Assembly (NCBI RefSeq): GCF_900114485.1
Contig: NZ_FOTF01000010.1
Coordinates: 1-64,000, forward strand
Direction: 5' to 3'
DNA: 64,000 nucleotides
Source of the DNA: Loktanella salsilacus
Lineage (GTDB): Bacteria; Pseudomonadota; Alphaproteobacteria; Rhodobacterales; Rhodobacteraceae
In this document: positions 8,697 through 17,584 of the stretch, in pieces
Numbering within the stretch: position 1 is the first letter of the stretch
How the letters are laid out: each line of letters opens with the position of its first letter
The notes under the pieces: model-generated
The model's database searches: none
Told to the model about the DNA's origin: nothing
Seen by the model: the letters and a program-made list of their open reading frames with translations, nothing else
Program-made: the position numbers and the translations under genes

Positions 8697-8744
8697 CTGG
8701 AGGCGCTGCCTCCAGACCTCCGAGGTATTTGGGACCAGAAGAAG
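8697..8744 (+). repeat. Dispersed 3'-end element, copy 2a
   Basis: A perfect hairpin (ctggaggc gct gcctccag, 8697-8715) is followed by cgaggtatttgggaccagaa gaag (8721-8744). Of the copies, this one shows the hairpin-plus-core arrangement most clearly. Confidence 0.85.
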
Positions 8745-8755
8745 GGGGGAGGCAA

Positions 8756-8791
8756 GGGGCGCTGCCCCGGGATATTGGGGACGAGAAGAAG
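8756..8791 (+). repeat. Dispersed 3'-end element, copy 2b
   Basis: A second, tandem copy: hairpin ggggcgctgcccc (8756-8768), then a diverged core gggatattggggacgagaag and aag ending at 8791. It starts 12 bp after copy 2a. Confidence 0.75.
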
Positions 8792-8833
8792 AGGGCGCGG
8801 TGTGGATTTGGCACGATTTGCGAAACGGTCAGG

Positions 8834-8873
8834 CCGCACCTGCGCGCCGCTTTTTGGGCGGCGGCAGGTGCGG
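8834..8873 (-). terminator. Terminator-like hairpin downstream of maeB
   Basis: A 10-bp perfect stem (ccgcacctgc with gcaggtgcgg) encloses a second GC stem. It lies 27 bp past the maeB stop. There is no long T run on the minus strand, so it may be a processing or stabilising structure rather than a full terminator. Confidence 0.5.
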
Positions 8874-8899
8874 TCTTAAGGTCGCTAGCTGCGGCAGGC

Positions 8900-11194
8900 C
8901 TATTCGTAGTGCGAGACGGGCGTGCCTGCGATCGCGGACATGTTCAGCAGGCCGCGGGCGGTAATGGACGGGGTCACGATATGGGCGCGGTTGCCCATGC
9001 CCATCAGGATCGGGCCGACTTCGAGCGCGTTGCCCTTCATTTTCAGGATGTTGCGTACGCCAGAGGCCGCGTCGGCATTGGCAAAGACAAGGCAGTTCGC
9101 CGCGCCGTCCAGATGTGCGCCGGGGAAGATCCGGTTGCGCAGTTCGACGTCGAGGGCGCTGTCGATGTGCATTTCGCCTTCAAAGCTGAAATCGCGAGGC
9201 TGGCTGTGCAGGATGTCCATCGCCGCGCGCATGCGACGGCCAGAGTTGCTGTCCATATTGCCGAATTGGCTGTGCGAACACAGCGCGATCTTGGGCTCGA
9301 CCCCAAAGCGGCGGATGTGGCGGGCGGCACCGATGACGGTTTCGGCGATCTGCTCTGGCGTCGGCTCTTCGTGGACTTGGGTGTCGGCGATGAACAGGTT
9401 GCCGGTTTCCAAAATCATTAGCGACAAGGCTGCGACGGGGTGCAGGGTTTCATTACCGAGGATCTGTTGGATGTAGTTCCGGTGCCACAAGTATTGGCCG
9501 AAGGTGCCGCAGATCAGCGAATCCGCCTCGCCGCGGTGGACCATGACCGCGCCAATGGCGGTGGTGTTGGTGCGCATGATGGCGCGGGCCAGGTCAGGGG
9601 TCACGCCCTGACGGGCCATGATTTCATGGTAGGTGCCCCAGTAATCGCGGTAGCGCGGATCGTTTTCCGGGTTCACGATTTTAAAATCGACGTCGGGCCG
9701 GATATCAAGGCCGGCACGTTCGCAGCGCGCGGCGATCACCTCTGGGCGGCCGATCAGGATCGGCTCCTCGGTGGTTTCCTCCATGATCGCTTGAGCGGCG
9801 CGCAGGACACGTTCGTCCTCGCCTTCGGCAAAGACGATGCGGCGGCTGGCGGTGCGGGCTGCCTCGAATACGGGGCGCATGATGAAGGCGGATTTGAACA
9901 CCGAGGCGTCGAGTTGGCGCTTGTAGGCGTCCATATCTGCGATGGGCCGGGTGGCGACGCCGGTGTCGCAGGCGGCTTGGGCCACGGCGCTGGCGACGAC
10001 GCCCATCAGGCGCGGATCAAAGGGCTTGGGGATCAGGTATTCGGGGCCAAAGGTCAGCTGCTCGCCTTTGTAGGCGGCGGCGGCTTCTGCGCTGGTGGTC
10101 GCGCGGGCCATGGCGGCGATGCCTTCGATGCAGGCGATCTTCATTTCGTCATTGATCGTGGTTGCACCTGCGTCGAGGGCCCCGCGGAAGATGAAGGGAA
10201 AGCACAGCACGTTGTTGACTTGGTTCGGAAAATCCGACCGGCCTGTGGCGATGATCGCACGCGGGTTCACCGCGCGGGCGGCACCTGGGTCGATTTCCGG
10301 GTTCGGGTTGGCCAAGGCGAAGATGATCGGCACTTCGGCCATTTTGGCGACCATGTCGGGGGTCAGCACGCCGGGGCCGGACAGGCCAAGGAACACGTCC
10401 GCCCCGTCGATCACGTCAAGCAATGTGCGCGGCTGATCACCTTGGGCGTATTCCGCCTTTTGGTCAGTCATGTCGAGTTCGCGGCCTTTGTAGACAAGGC
10501 CTTGCAGGTCGCAAAGGAAGACGTTCTTGCGCTGCACGCCCAGTTTGAGCAGCATGTTCAGGCAAGCGATACCGGCAGCGCCGCCGCCGGTGGACACGAC
10601 TTTGACGTCGGCAAAATCCTTTTTCGCGATGCGCAGGGCGTTGGTGATGCCCGCGCCGACGACGATGGCGGTGCCGTGCTGGTCGTCGTGAAAGACGGGA
10701 ATGTTCATCCGCTCGCGGCAGATTTTTTCGACGATAAAGCAGTCGGGGGCTTTGATGTCTTCAAGGTTGATCGCGCCGAAAGTGGGTTCAAGCGCGCAGA
10801 CGATTTCGGCCAGTTTGACGGGGTCTGGTTCGTTCAATTCGATATCGAAGCAGTCGATATTGGCGAATTTCTTGAACAGGACGGCCTTGCCTTCCATGAC
10901 AGGCTTGGACGCCAGCGCGCCGATATTGCCAAGGCCCAGCACGGCGGTGCCGTTGGTGACGACGCCGACCAAGTTGCCGCGTGTGGTGTAATCGCGGGCC
11001 GTGGCGGGGTCTTTTTTAATCTCGAGGCAGGCCTCTGCGACACCGGGGGAATAGGCGCGCGACAGATCGCGGCCGTTAGCCAGTGGCTTGGTCGCGCGGA
11101 TTTCCAATTTGCCGGGGCGCGGGAACTGGTGGTAGTCCAAAGCCGCCTTGCGCAGGCTGTCTGATGGGGTGTCGTCTTTATCGGCGGGGGTCAT
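8900..11194 (-). CDS. maeB: NADP-dependent malic enzyme with phosphotransacetylase-like domain
   Basis: MaeB decarboxylates malate to pyruvate with reduction of NADP. The 764-residue length is that of the two-domain form: malic enzyme in residues 1 to about 430 ([20 protein letters not shown] for metal and substrate, [14 protein letters not shown] for the nucleotide) and a phosphotransacetylase-like domain from about 440 ([26 protein letters not shown]). In known MaeB proteins the second domain does not make acetyl phosphate but responds to acetyl-CoA. The start is supported by an AAGGA site. No operon partners are seen. Confidence 0.95.
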   Translation of the reverse strand: MTPADKDDTPSDSLRKAALDYHQFPRPGKLEIRATKPLANGRDLSRAYSPGVAEACLEIKKDPATARDYTTRGNLVGVVTNGTAVLGLGNIGALASKPVMEGKAVLFKKFANIDCFDIELNEPDPVKLAEIVCALEPTFGAINLEDIKAPDCFIVEKICRERMNIPVFHDDQHGTAIVVGAGITNALRIAKKDFADVKVVSTGGGAAGIACLNMLLKLGVQRKNVFLCDLQGLVYKGRELDMTDQKAEYAQGDQPRTLLDVIDGADVFLGLSGPGVLTPDMVAKMAEVPIIFALANPNPEIDPGAARAVNPRAIIATGRSDFPNQVNNVLCFPFIFRGALDAGATTINDEMKIACIEGIAAMARATTSAEAAAAYKGEQLTFGPEYLIPKPFDPRLMGVVASAVAQAACDTGVATRPIADMDAYKRQLDASVFKSAFIMRPVFEAARTASRRIVFAEGEDERVLRAAQAIMEETTEEPILIGRPEVIAARCERAGLDIRPDVDFKIVNPENDPRYRDYWGTYHEIMARQGVTPDLARAIMRTNTTAIGAVMVHRGEADSLICGTFGQYLWHRNYIQQILGNETLHPVAALSLMILETGNLFIADTQVHEEPTPEQIAETVIGAARHIRRFGVEPKIALCSHSQFGNMDSNSGRRMRAAMDILHSQPRDFSFEGEMHIDSALDVELRNRIFPGAHLDGAANCLVFANADAASGVRNILKMKGNALEVGPILMGMGNRAHIVTPSITARGLLNMSAIAGTPVSHYE

Positions 11195-11441
11195 GGCCGG
11201 GCGGTCCTTTCAAGCGATAGTTTACCCCTAAACCATCGCCATGTCGGACGCTAGGTCAGCGCAACGGTGCAAAGGGATCATTTCGCATAGGATGCGTGTC
11301 TTGCCGCGATTTTTGGCTGATGGCTGGCCCTGAACTGCCGCGGGGAACAGCGCGCCGGCTAAGGGCAAATATTTCTGCCGCCAACGATTTATCAACATTT
11401 ATCGCACAGGTTCGCCCGGAATGAAGTGAAAAGGGCCCCTC

Positions 11442-12251
11442 ATGACGCTGTTCAGAAAGCTGTCGTTGATGACATTCCTGCTGGGACTGGTGATCGCTGT
11501 GCCGGAAATCGCACCAGCAGATGCGTTGTCATTGGCGGGACGGGCACCGATCCTGCAGGGGCGGGTTGCTATGGTAAGTATCGCGCCCCGGCAGGACACG
11601 GCACAGCCCCCTGTTACGGTGGCCAGCCTTTTTGTCGGGGACGAGGGGAAAAGCTTTTTCGCGCCTTATCCCGTGCGGTTGCGGTCCCAATCCGGGGGCG
11701 GCGAGGTGGTGGATGATGTGCGTTTCATCCGCTCTGCTCCGTCTGGTGCTCCGTCAGGGGCGCTATCTGGGGGCGCACCGGCGGACCGGGTCCGGCATCT
11801 GATTGCCGCGGCAGAGGCGGGGCGTCACGGTTATGACGCAGTGCAATATGGCGCGACGCGTAAGCCCGCAGCGCGGCCTACTGACATGACAATCGAGCAG
11901 ATTTACGCATGGATCAAGGCGACACCGGGCCAGCCCCATGCCATTGGCCGTTATCAGTTTATCCCGGCTACCTTGCGGCGGCTGGTGGATATCACGGGGA
12001 TCGATCATCGCGCGCGGTTCTCGGCCGAGGTGCAGGACGCGCTGGCAGATGTGCTGCTGGAAGAGGCCGGATTTCGAGAGGTGCAGGCCGGACGCATCGG
12101 GCGGCGCACCTTTATGAACAATCTGGCTAAGATTTGGGCCGGATTACCAAATTCCACAGGCAAAAGCCACTACCATGGATATGCAGGTAATCAGGCGACA
12201 ATGACATGGGCCCGGTTTGATGCGGAAATGGCGATGATCTTTCCCGGATAG
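11442..12251 (+). CDS. Secreted lysozyme-like (endolysin-fold) protein
   Basis: The 269-residue protein has an N-terminal hydrophobic segment (residues 4-27, with APA-DA as a possible cleavage region), a low-complexity Ser/Gly/Pro linker (about 98-113), and a C-terminal domain with LIAAAEAG around Glu125, the glycine-rich AIGRYQFIP segment near 167 and a helical FSAEVQDALADVLLEEAGF stretch. The E...GRYQ pattern is that of phage lambda-type endolysins and related muramidases, so I infer a periplasmic peptidoglycan-cleaving enzyme. There are no phage genes around it, which argues for a cellular role. The start is tentative; only AAAAGGG precedes it. Confidence 0.7.
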   Translation: MTLFRKLSLMTFLLGLVIAVPEIAPADALSLAGRAPILQGRVAMVSIAPRQDTAQPPVTVASLFVGDEGKSFFAPYPVRLRSQSGGGEVVDDVRFIRSAPSGAPSGALSGGAPADRVRHLIAAAEAGRHGYDAVQYGATRKPAARPTDMTIEQIYAWIKATPGQPHAIGRYQFIPATLRRLVDITGIDHRARFSAEVQDALADVLLEEAGFREVQAGRIGRRTFMNNLAKIWAGLPNSTGKSHYHGYAGNQATMTWARFDAEMAMIFPG

Positions 12252-12358
12252 ATGGTTCTGCGATTGGGCGCGGATCAATGCATCGTCAGATACTGGTGCA
12301 ATGGCGTAGGGTCGCCATCGCGCGGCACGTTTGTGCCTTTAACGTGATGCCGCGTTGA

Positions 12359-12541
12359 TCAGCGCTTTGACGTTTCAGCATCCAACTGCGACGACAGGCG
12401 ATTGATCATATCGTCCGCCCGGTCAGAGGTCATCTGATCGCTAAACGGATGGCCGGTCTTTTCGCACAGCTCTTGCAAGATGGCGGCTTGTTCACCGTTC
12501 ATCATGTGGTGGTCTTCGGTCATGTTTGGTCCGGTCGTCAT
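12359..12541 (-). CDS. DUF3072-type small protein, copy 1
   Basis: The 60-residue protein has the pattern MNGEQAAILQELCEKTGHPF followed by an SDQMTSDRADDMINRL helix. It matches the DUF3072 family of short two-helix proteins of unknown function. An AGGAG site precedes the ATG by about 8 bases. A paralogue lies 80 bp upstream on the same strand, so the two may be cotranscribed. Confidence 0.75.
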   Translation of the reverse strand: MTTGPNMTEDHHMMNGEQAAILQELCEKTGHPFSDQMTSDRADDMINRLSSQLDAETSKR

Positions 12542-12621
12542 CTTGTGGCTCCTATAAAAAGTGTTCGGTTTGCAAAAATGGCGATCGTTAAAAACAGCCT
12601 CGGGGGAAACAGCTGTAACAG

Positions 12622-12834
12622 TTAAAGGTTCAGGTCCGTATTCAGGTGGCCGCGCAGCTCTTCGATCCGGGCCAGCGCCTGCGATTGGGTCAGGCTGGCG
12701 TCAAAGGGTTCAGACGCTTCGCCGCAAAGCACTTGCAGCAGATCGGCCTGATCGCCGGTCATGGGGCTGTCGCTGCCCTGCGGCAGATTGCCTGCGTCGT
12801 CAGCAAGGATCGGTTTTGCGGTGGGCGGTATCAT
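12622..12834 (-). CDS. DUF3072-type small protein, copy 2
   Basis: The 70-residue protein carries MTGDQADLLQVLCGEASEPF then DASLTQSQALARIEELRGHL, clearly paralogous to the neighbouring 60-residue protein and typical of DUF3072. It has a longer proline-containing N-terminus. The start is decided by an excellent AAGGAGG site; a longer frame upstream is not needed. Function unknown. Confidence 0.75.
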   Translation of the reverse strand: MIPPTAKPILADDAGNLPQGSDSPMTGDQADLLQVLCGEASEPFDASLTQSQALARIEELRGHLNTDLNL

Positions 12835-12950
12835 ATCGGCCTCCTTCTTGTGATGGTTCAACGCTGGGTCATGCGTTTGGGTTCCCCTTGTCGCCTTGCA
12901 TCCGGGGGCGCTGGGCTTCACTGTTATCCCAAATACCGGAGATTCCTTTC

Positions 12951-13367
12951 ATGTCCCATTCTGACCCCGCAACCGCCGATCTGATCGCGGCCGCGACCGC
13001 TGTACGCCTGAATGCGCACGCGCCTTATTCCCGCTTTTTGGTGGGGGCTGCCATTCGCATGACCGACGGCAGCATCCACGTCGGCTGCAATGTCGAGAAC
13101 GTCGCTTATCCCGAAGGCACCTGCGCCGAAGCGGGCGCAATTGCAGCCATGTGCGCCGCAGGCGCGCGCGATGTCGCGGCCGTTGCGGTTATCGCGGATA
13201 GCCCCAAGCCCATCAGCCCCTGCGGCGGGTGCCGCCAGAAGCTTGCGGAGTTTTGCGGGGGCGACGTGCCTGTTACGCTGACGACGCTCGACGGCGTCAC
13301 GCAAGAGACGACGGTCGCCGCGCTGCTGCCCGGGGCCTTCGATCAGGCCTATATGAGCAAGGTCTAA
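12951..13367 (+). CDS. cdd: Cytidine deaminase
   Basis: Cdd deaminates cytidine and deoxycytidine to uridine forms. The 138-residue protein is the small tetrameric type, with CAEAGAIAAM (zinc-binding Cys and catalytic Glu) and PCGGCRQKLAEF (the two other zinc Cys). N-terminal AHAPYSRFLVGAA is the usual substrate-binding segment. It opens the cdd-deoA-deoB-add-upp salvage operon; deoA starts 4 bp after its stop. Confidence 0.95.
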   Translation: MSHSDPATADLIAAATAVRLNAHAPYSRFLVGAAIRMTDGSIHVGCNVENVAYPEGTCAEAGAIAAMCAAGARDVAAVAVIADSPKPISPCGGCRQKLAEFCGGDVPVTLTTLDGVTQETTVAALLPGAFDQAYMSKV

Positions 13368-13371
13368 GATC

Positions 13372-14673
13372 ATGGATGCTAGGGCGATTATAGCGCAGGT
13401 GCGCAAGGGTCAGACGCCGCCGCAGGCCGATTTATCGGCTTTTGCGCAGGGGTTGGCGACGGGCGCGGTGTCTGACGCGCAGGCTGGGGCCTTTGCCATG
13501 GCGGTCTGTTTGAACGGGCTGTCGGACGCGGGGCGTGTTGGCCTGACGGCGGCGATGCGCGACAGCGGCGATGTGCTGGCGTGGGATTTGGCGGGGCCGG
13601 TTGTCGACAAGCATTCGACCGGCGGCGTGGGCGATTGCGTGTCACTGATCCTAGCGCCGATGTTGGCGGCCTGCGGGGTCTTTGTGCCGATGATTTCGGG
13701 GCGCGGGCTGGGCCACACCGGCGGCACCCTAGACAAGCTAGAGGCCGTTCCGGGCGTCAGCACCGACGTCAGCGAAGCGCGGTTGCGCGCCATCGTGGCC
13801 GAGGTCGGCTGCGCGATTGTCAGCGCCACGGGGCGCATCGCGCCGGCGGACAAGCGGCTGTATGCGGTGCGCGATGTGACAGCGACGGTGGATTCCGTGG
13901 ACCTGATCACCGCCTCGATCCTGTCGAAAAAGCTGGCGGCGGGGCTGGGGGCCTTGGTGCTGGACGTCAAATTCGGCAGCGGCGCTTTCATGAAAACCGA
14001 AGCCGAGGCGCGCGCGCTGGCGCAGGCGCTGGTGCAAACCGCGCGCGGGGCAGGGTGCCCGACCGTCGCTGTTCTGTCGGACATGAACCAGCCGCTCGCC
14101 CCCAGCCTGGGCAATGCGACAGAGCTTGCGACTTGCATGGAAATCCTGTCCGGCGCACCGGAAGCCGCGCCGCGTCTGGTGACACTCGCGCTGGCGCTGG
14201 GCTGCGAGGCATTGGGCCTTGCGGGCTGGCCAGAGGATAAGGCCCGCGCCGCGTTAGAGCGCACGCTGGCTGACGGCACGGCGCTGAATAGGTTCGCCCG
14301 GATGATCGCCGCATTGGGCGGCCCGCCCGATATGGATCAGGACTGGCGCACGCATTTGCCAAAGGCCCCGGTCACGCTGGCGGTCAAGGCCAGTGCCGCG
14401 GGCCATGTCGCCGCGATTGATGGCGAAGCACTGGGTCTTGCCGTCGTCGCACTGGGCGGCGGGCGGCAAAAAGAGGGCGACCGCATTGACCCCGCCGTCG
14501 GTTTGACCGATGTGCGCAATCTTGGCGAACGCGTGGCCGCTGGTGATGTGCTGGCGGTGGTGAATGCCCGCAACGATGATGCCGCGCAGGCGGCCTGCGA
14601 TGCGGTCAAGGCGGCGATTACCATTGGCGCTGCGCCGCATGTGGGGCCGCTGATACTGGACAGGATAACTTAG
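13372..14673 (+). CDS. deoA: Thymidine phosphorylase
   Basis: DeoA splits thymidine with phosphate into thymine and deoxyribose 1-phosphate. The 433-residue protein shows VVDKHSTGGVGDCVSL (phosphate and substrate binding, near residue 80), the SGRGLGHTGGTLDKLE signature at about 109-124, and KFGSGAFMK. It is followed without a gap by deoB, which takes its product further. Length is normal for the family. Confidence 0.96.
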   Translation: MDARAIIAQVRKGQTPPQADLSAFAQGLATGAVSDAQAGAFAMAVCLNGLSDAGRVGLTAAMRDSGDVLAWDLAGPVVDKHSTGGVGDCVSLILAPMLAACGVFVPMISGRGLGHTGGTLDKLEAVPGVSTDVSEARLRAIVAEVGCAIVSATGRIAPADKRLYAVRDVTATVDSVDLITASILSKKLAAGLGALVLDVKFGSGAFMKTEAEARALAQALVQTARGAGCPTVAVLSDMNQPLAPSLGNATELATCMEILSGAPEAAPRLVTLALALGCEALGLAGWPEDKARAALERTLADGTALNRFARMIAALGGPPDMDQDWRTHLPKAPVTLAVKASAAGHVAAIDGEALGLAVVALGGGRQKEGDRIDPAVGLTDVRNLGERVAAGDVLAVVNARNDDAAQAACDAVKAAITIGAAPHVGPLILDRIT

Positions 14674-15849
14674 ATGACACGTGCTTTTCTGGTTGTGATC
14701 GACTCGGTCGGCATTGGCGGCGCGCCAGACGCGGACGCATTTTTTAACGGCAGCTTGCCAGACACCGGGGCCAATACCGTGGCGCATATCGCGCAGGCGC
14801 AGGCCCTGACCGTGCCGATCCTGGATTCGCTGGGCCTGGGCGCGGCGGTGCGTTTGGCCAGCGGCGATGACGTGCCGGGCCTTGATGCCGCACCGACCGC
14901 CGCCTGGGGGGCCGCGCAAGAGGTGAGCCCCGGCAAGGACACGCCGTCCGGTCATTGGGAACTGGCGGGCGTGCCGGTGCCATGGGATTGGACCTATTTC
15001 CCCGACACGCAGCCCGCGCTGCCTGCCGATCTGACAGCGCTGATCTGCAAGCTTGCGGGCACGGACGGCATCCACGGCAATTGCCACGCCAGCGGCACGG
15101 CGATCATCGACGCGCATGGCGCGGCGCATCTGCAGGACGGCTGGCCGATCGTTTACACCTCGGCGGACTCGGTGTTGCAGATCGCGGCGCACGAGGAAAG
15201 CTTCGGCCTCGACCGGCTTTTGAAGCTGTGCAAAGACTTGGCCCCGCATCTGCATGCGATGAAGGTTGGCCGCGTCATTGCACGGCCTTTCCTTGGCGCG
15301 CCGGGCCGTTTTAAGCGCACGGCAAACCGCAAGGATTACGCCATCGCGCCGCCCAGCCCGACGCTGTGCGACAATGCGCAGGCGGCAGGGCGCAAGGTTT
15401 ATGCCGTGGGCAAAATCGGCGACATCTTTTCCATGCGCGGCATCGACGAGAACCGCAAAGGCGAAGATCGCGCGCTGATGGGGCATCTGTCCGATTTGAT
15501 CGACACGGCCGAAGACGGCTCGTTCACCTTTGCCAACTTCGTCGAATTTGACAGCCTTTATGGCCACCGCCGCGATATTGCGGGCTATGCGGACCATCTG
15601 GAATGGTTTGATGGCGCGCTGGGCGATCTGCTGCCGCGTCTGCGGGATGGCGATCTGCTGATCGTGACCGCCGATCACGGCAACGATCCCAGCTGGCCCG
15701 GCACCGATCACACGCGCGAACAGGTGCCTGTACTGGTGCACGGCATCGGCGCGCGGGCCCTTGGGCAACTTGCTTTCGTTGATGTGGCCGCCAGCGTGGC
15801 AGACCACTTGAATATTCCACATACCGGACCAGGAAAATCCTTTCTATGA
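14674..15849 (+). CDS. deoB: Phosphopentomutase
   Basis: DeoB interconverts (deoxy)ribose 1-phosphate and 5-phosphate, linking nucleoside breakdown to central metabolism. In this 391-residue protein the alkaline-phosphatase-fold metal site is seen in VVIDSVGIGGAPDA at the N-terminus, TGANTVAHIA, and the C-terminal VTADHGNDPSWPGTDHTRE. The ATG directly follows the deoA stop codon, and its 3' end overlaps add by four bases, implying translational coupling. Confidence 0.96.
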   Translation: MTRAFLVVIDSVGIGGAPDADAFFNGSLPDTGANTVAHIAQAQALTVPILDSLGLGAAVRLASGDDVPGLDAAPTAAWGAAQEVSPGKDTPSGHWELAGVPVPWDWTYFPDTQPALPADLTALICKLAGTDGIHGNCHASGTAIIDAHGAAHLQDGWPIVYTSADSVLQIAAHEESFGLDRLLKLCKDLAPHLHAMKVGRVIARPFLGAPGRFKRTANRKDYAIAPPSPTLCDNAQAAGRKVYAVGKIGDIFSMRGIDENRKGEDRALMGHLSDLIDTAEDGSFTFANFVEFDSLYGHRRDIAGYADHLEWFDGALGDLLPRLRDGDLLIVTADHGNDPSWPGTDHTREQVPVLVHGIGARALGQLAFVDVAASVADHLNIPHTGPGKSFL

Positions 15850-16832
15850 CACTGCGAACACTCCCAAAAGTCGAACTGCACCTGCACCACGAAGGGGCTG
15901 CGCCGCCTGAGTTCATCAAAGGTTTGGCTGCCGAAAAGAAGGTCGACCTGAGCGCGATTTTCGACGCGGATGGCGGCTATTTGTTCCGCGACTTTGCGCA
16001 TTTCCTGTCGATCTACGACGAGGCGTGCACCGTTCTGACCGGCCCGGAAGAATTCTATCGCCTGACCCGCGCCGTGCTGGCGGAAAGCGCGTCGCATGGC
16101 GTGATTTATACTGAAAGCTTCCTGAGCCCCGATTTCTGCGGCGGCGGCGATCTGGTGGCGTGGCGCGATTATCTGGCCGCGATTGCGCAGGCCGCCAAGG
16201 ATGCAGAGCGCGAGGACGGCATCGTGCTGCGCGGCATCGCGACGGCTGTGCGCCACCACGGCCCCGACGCCTGCAAAAAGGCCGCGCGGGTCGCGGCGGA
16301 AACAGCAGACGGTTTCCTGACCGGCTTTGGCATGGCTGGCGCAGAGCTTGAAGGACGCCCCGGCGATTTTTCCTATAGCTTTGATCTGGCAAAAGAAGCG
16401 GGCCTGCGCCTGACCGCCCATGCGGGCGAATGGGGTGGCCCCGACCGCATCCGCGAGACGCTGGCGCTGGGCGTCGAGCGCCTGGGTCACGGCATCAAAG
16501 CAATCGAAGATCCGGCCCTTGTGCAGGAACTGGTTGACCGCGGCATCGTGCTAGAGGTTTGCCCCGGCTCGAACGTTGTGTTGCAGGCTGTCACCGGCTG
16601 GGACGCGCACCCGATTGAGCGTCTGCGCGACGCTGGCGTGCAGGTCACGATCAGCACCGACGATCCGCCGTTCTTTCACACGACCATGACGGAAGAGCTG
16701 GAAGGCCTGCAAAAGACCTTTGGCTGGGATGAAACCGATTTTCGTGCCATGAATGTCATCGCCGCCAACGCGGCCTTTTGCGACGTGGCAACCCGCGATG
16801 CGATCTTGAAAAAACTGGAGGCAGCGGCATGA
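15846..16832 (+). CDS. add: Adenosine deaminase
   Basis: The 328-residue metal-dependent deaminase converts adenosine to inosine. Visible residues are the zinc pair in [10 protein letters not shown] near the N-terminus, the [11 protein letters not shown] segment (zinc His and catalytic Glu region), GHGIKAIED, and the catalytic STDDPPFF. Overlap with deoB (ATGA) and with upp (ATGA) shows a tightly coupled operon. Some members of this family act on adenine rather than adenosine; the neighbours make adenosine likely but not proven. Confidence 0.9.
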   Translation: MTLRTLPKVELHLHHEGAAPPEFIKGLAAEKKVDLSAIFDADGGYLFRDFAHFLSIYDEACTVLTGPEEFYRLTRAVLAESASHGVIYTESFLSPDFCGGGDLVAWRDYLAAIAQAAKDAEREDGIVLRGIATAVRHHGPDACKKAARVAAETADGFLTGFGMAGAELEGRPGDFSYSFDLAKEAGLRLTAHAGEWGGPDRIRETLALGVERLGHGIKAIEDPALVQELVDRGIVLEVCPGSNVVLQAVTGWDAHPIERLRDAGVQVTISTDDPPFFHTTMTEELEGLQKTFGWDETDFRAMNVIAANAAFCDVATRDAILKKLEAAA

Positions 16833-17461
16833 CCGAACACCTGACCCACGTCAAGCATCCACTGGTGCAGCACAAGCTGACCTTGATGCGGCGCAAGGAA
16901 ACCTCGACCGCGGGATTTCGCCAATTGCTGCGCGAAATCAGCCAGTTGCTGGCCTACGAGGTCACGCGCAATCTGCCGATGACGACCGAGCGGATCGAGA
17001 CGCCGATGCAGATGATGGATGCCCCGGTGCTGGACGGCAAAAAGCTGGTGCTGGTGTCGATCCTGCGGGCCGGTAACGGCCTGATGGACGGTATTCTAGA
17101 GCTGATCCCCAGCGCCCGCGTTGGTTTTGTCGGGCTTTACCGGGACGAAGAAACGCTGCAGCCGGTGCAGTATTACTTCAAGGTGCCGCAATCGCTAGAG
17201 GATCGCATGGTCATCGCCGTCGATCCGATGCTGGCGACGGGCAATTCGTCGGTCGCGGCGATTGATCTGCTGAAAAAAGCGGGCGCCACGAATATCCGGT
17301 TCTTGTGCCTGCTAGCTGCGCCAGAGGGGATTGCCCGCATGAAAGAGGCGCATCCCGATGTGCCAATCGTCACGGCCGCCGTGGATGACTGCCTGAACGA
17401 GCAGGGCTATATCGTGCCCGGACTTGGCGACGCGGGCGATCGGATGTTCGGCACCAAGTAG
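16829..17461 (+). CDS. upp: Uracil phosphoribosyltransferase
   Basis: Upp makes UMP from uracil and PRPP. The 210-residue protein has the family features: [17 protein letters not shown], and the PRPP-binding loop [17 protein letters not shown], with the usual C-terminal [11 protein letters not shown]. It closes the nucleoside-salvage operon, recycling uracil released by the upstream enzymes. A GGAGG site sits inside the end of add. A terminator follows 44 bp downstream. Confidence 0.96.
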   Translation: MTEHLTHVKHPLVQHKLTLMRRKETSTAGFRQLLREISQLLAYEVTRNLPMTTERIETPMQMMDAPVLDGKKLVLVSILRAGNGLMDGILELIPSARVGFVGLYRDEETLQPVQYYFKVPQSLEDRMVIAVDPMLATGNSSVAAIDLLKKAGATNIRFLCLLAAPEGIARMKEAHPDVPIVTAAVDDCLNEQGYIVPGLGDAGDRMFGTK

Positions 17462-17505
17462 GCGTTCCGATCAGCCAACCGATTCTGTGCATGGATTCGA
17501 GAATT

Positions 17506-17534
17506 AAGGCATTATCAAGGTGATAATGCCTTTA
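17506..17534 (+). terminator. Intrinsic terminator of the cdd-upp operon
   Basis: A 12-bp perfect stem (aaggcattatca with tgataatgcctt) with a 3-base loop. The T run is short (ttta). It marks the end of the salvage operon. Confidence 0.7.
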
Positions 17535-17584
17535 CTTGCTGGGGATTGTTTGCGATCTTACCACAATATCTTGTGGGGGTGTCT

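Larger units (their letters stand above)
8557..8899. other. Gene-free stretch between prpE and maeB
   Basis: This 343-bp gap holds two tandem copies of the dispersed intergenic element (8697-8791) and a hairpin next to maeB (8834-8873). I see no credible coding frame; the short frames crossing it run through the repeats. Confidence 0.7.

Noticed and set aside
9440-11164. Long open frame antisense to maeB (574 residues)
   Set aside because: Low-complexity shadow of maeB; the maeB motifs on the other strand are complete.
14254-15822. Open frame antisense to deoA/deoB (522 residues)
   Set aside because: It overlaps fully conserved deoB; no motifs or start signals.
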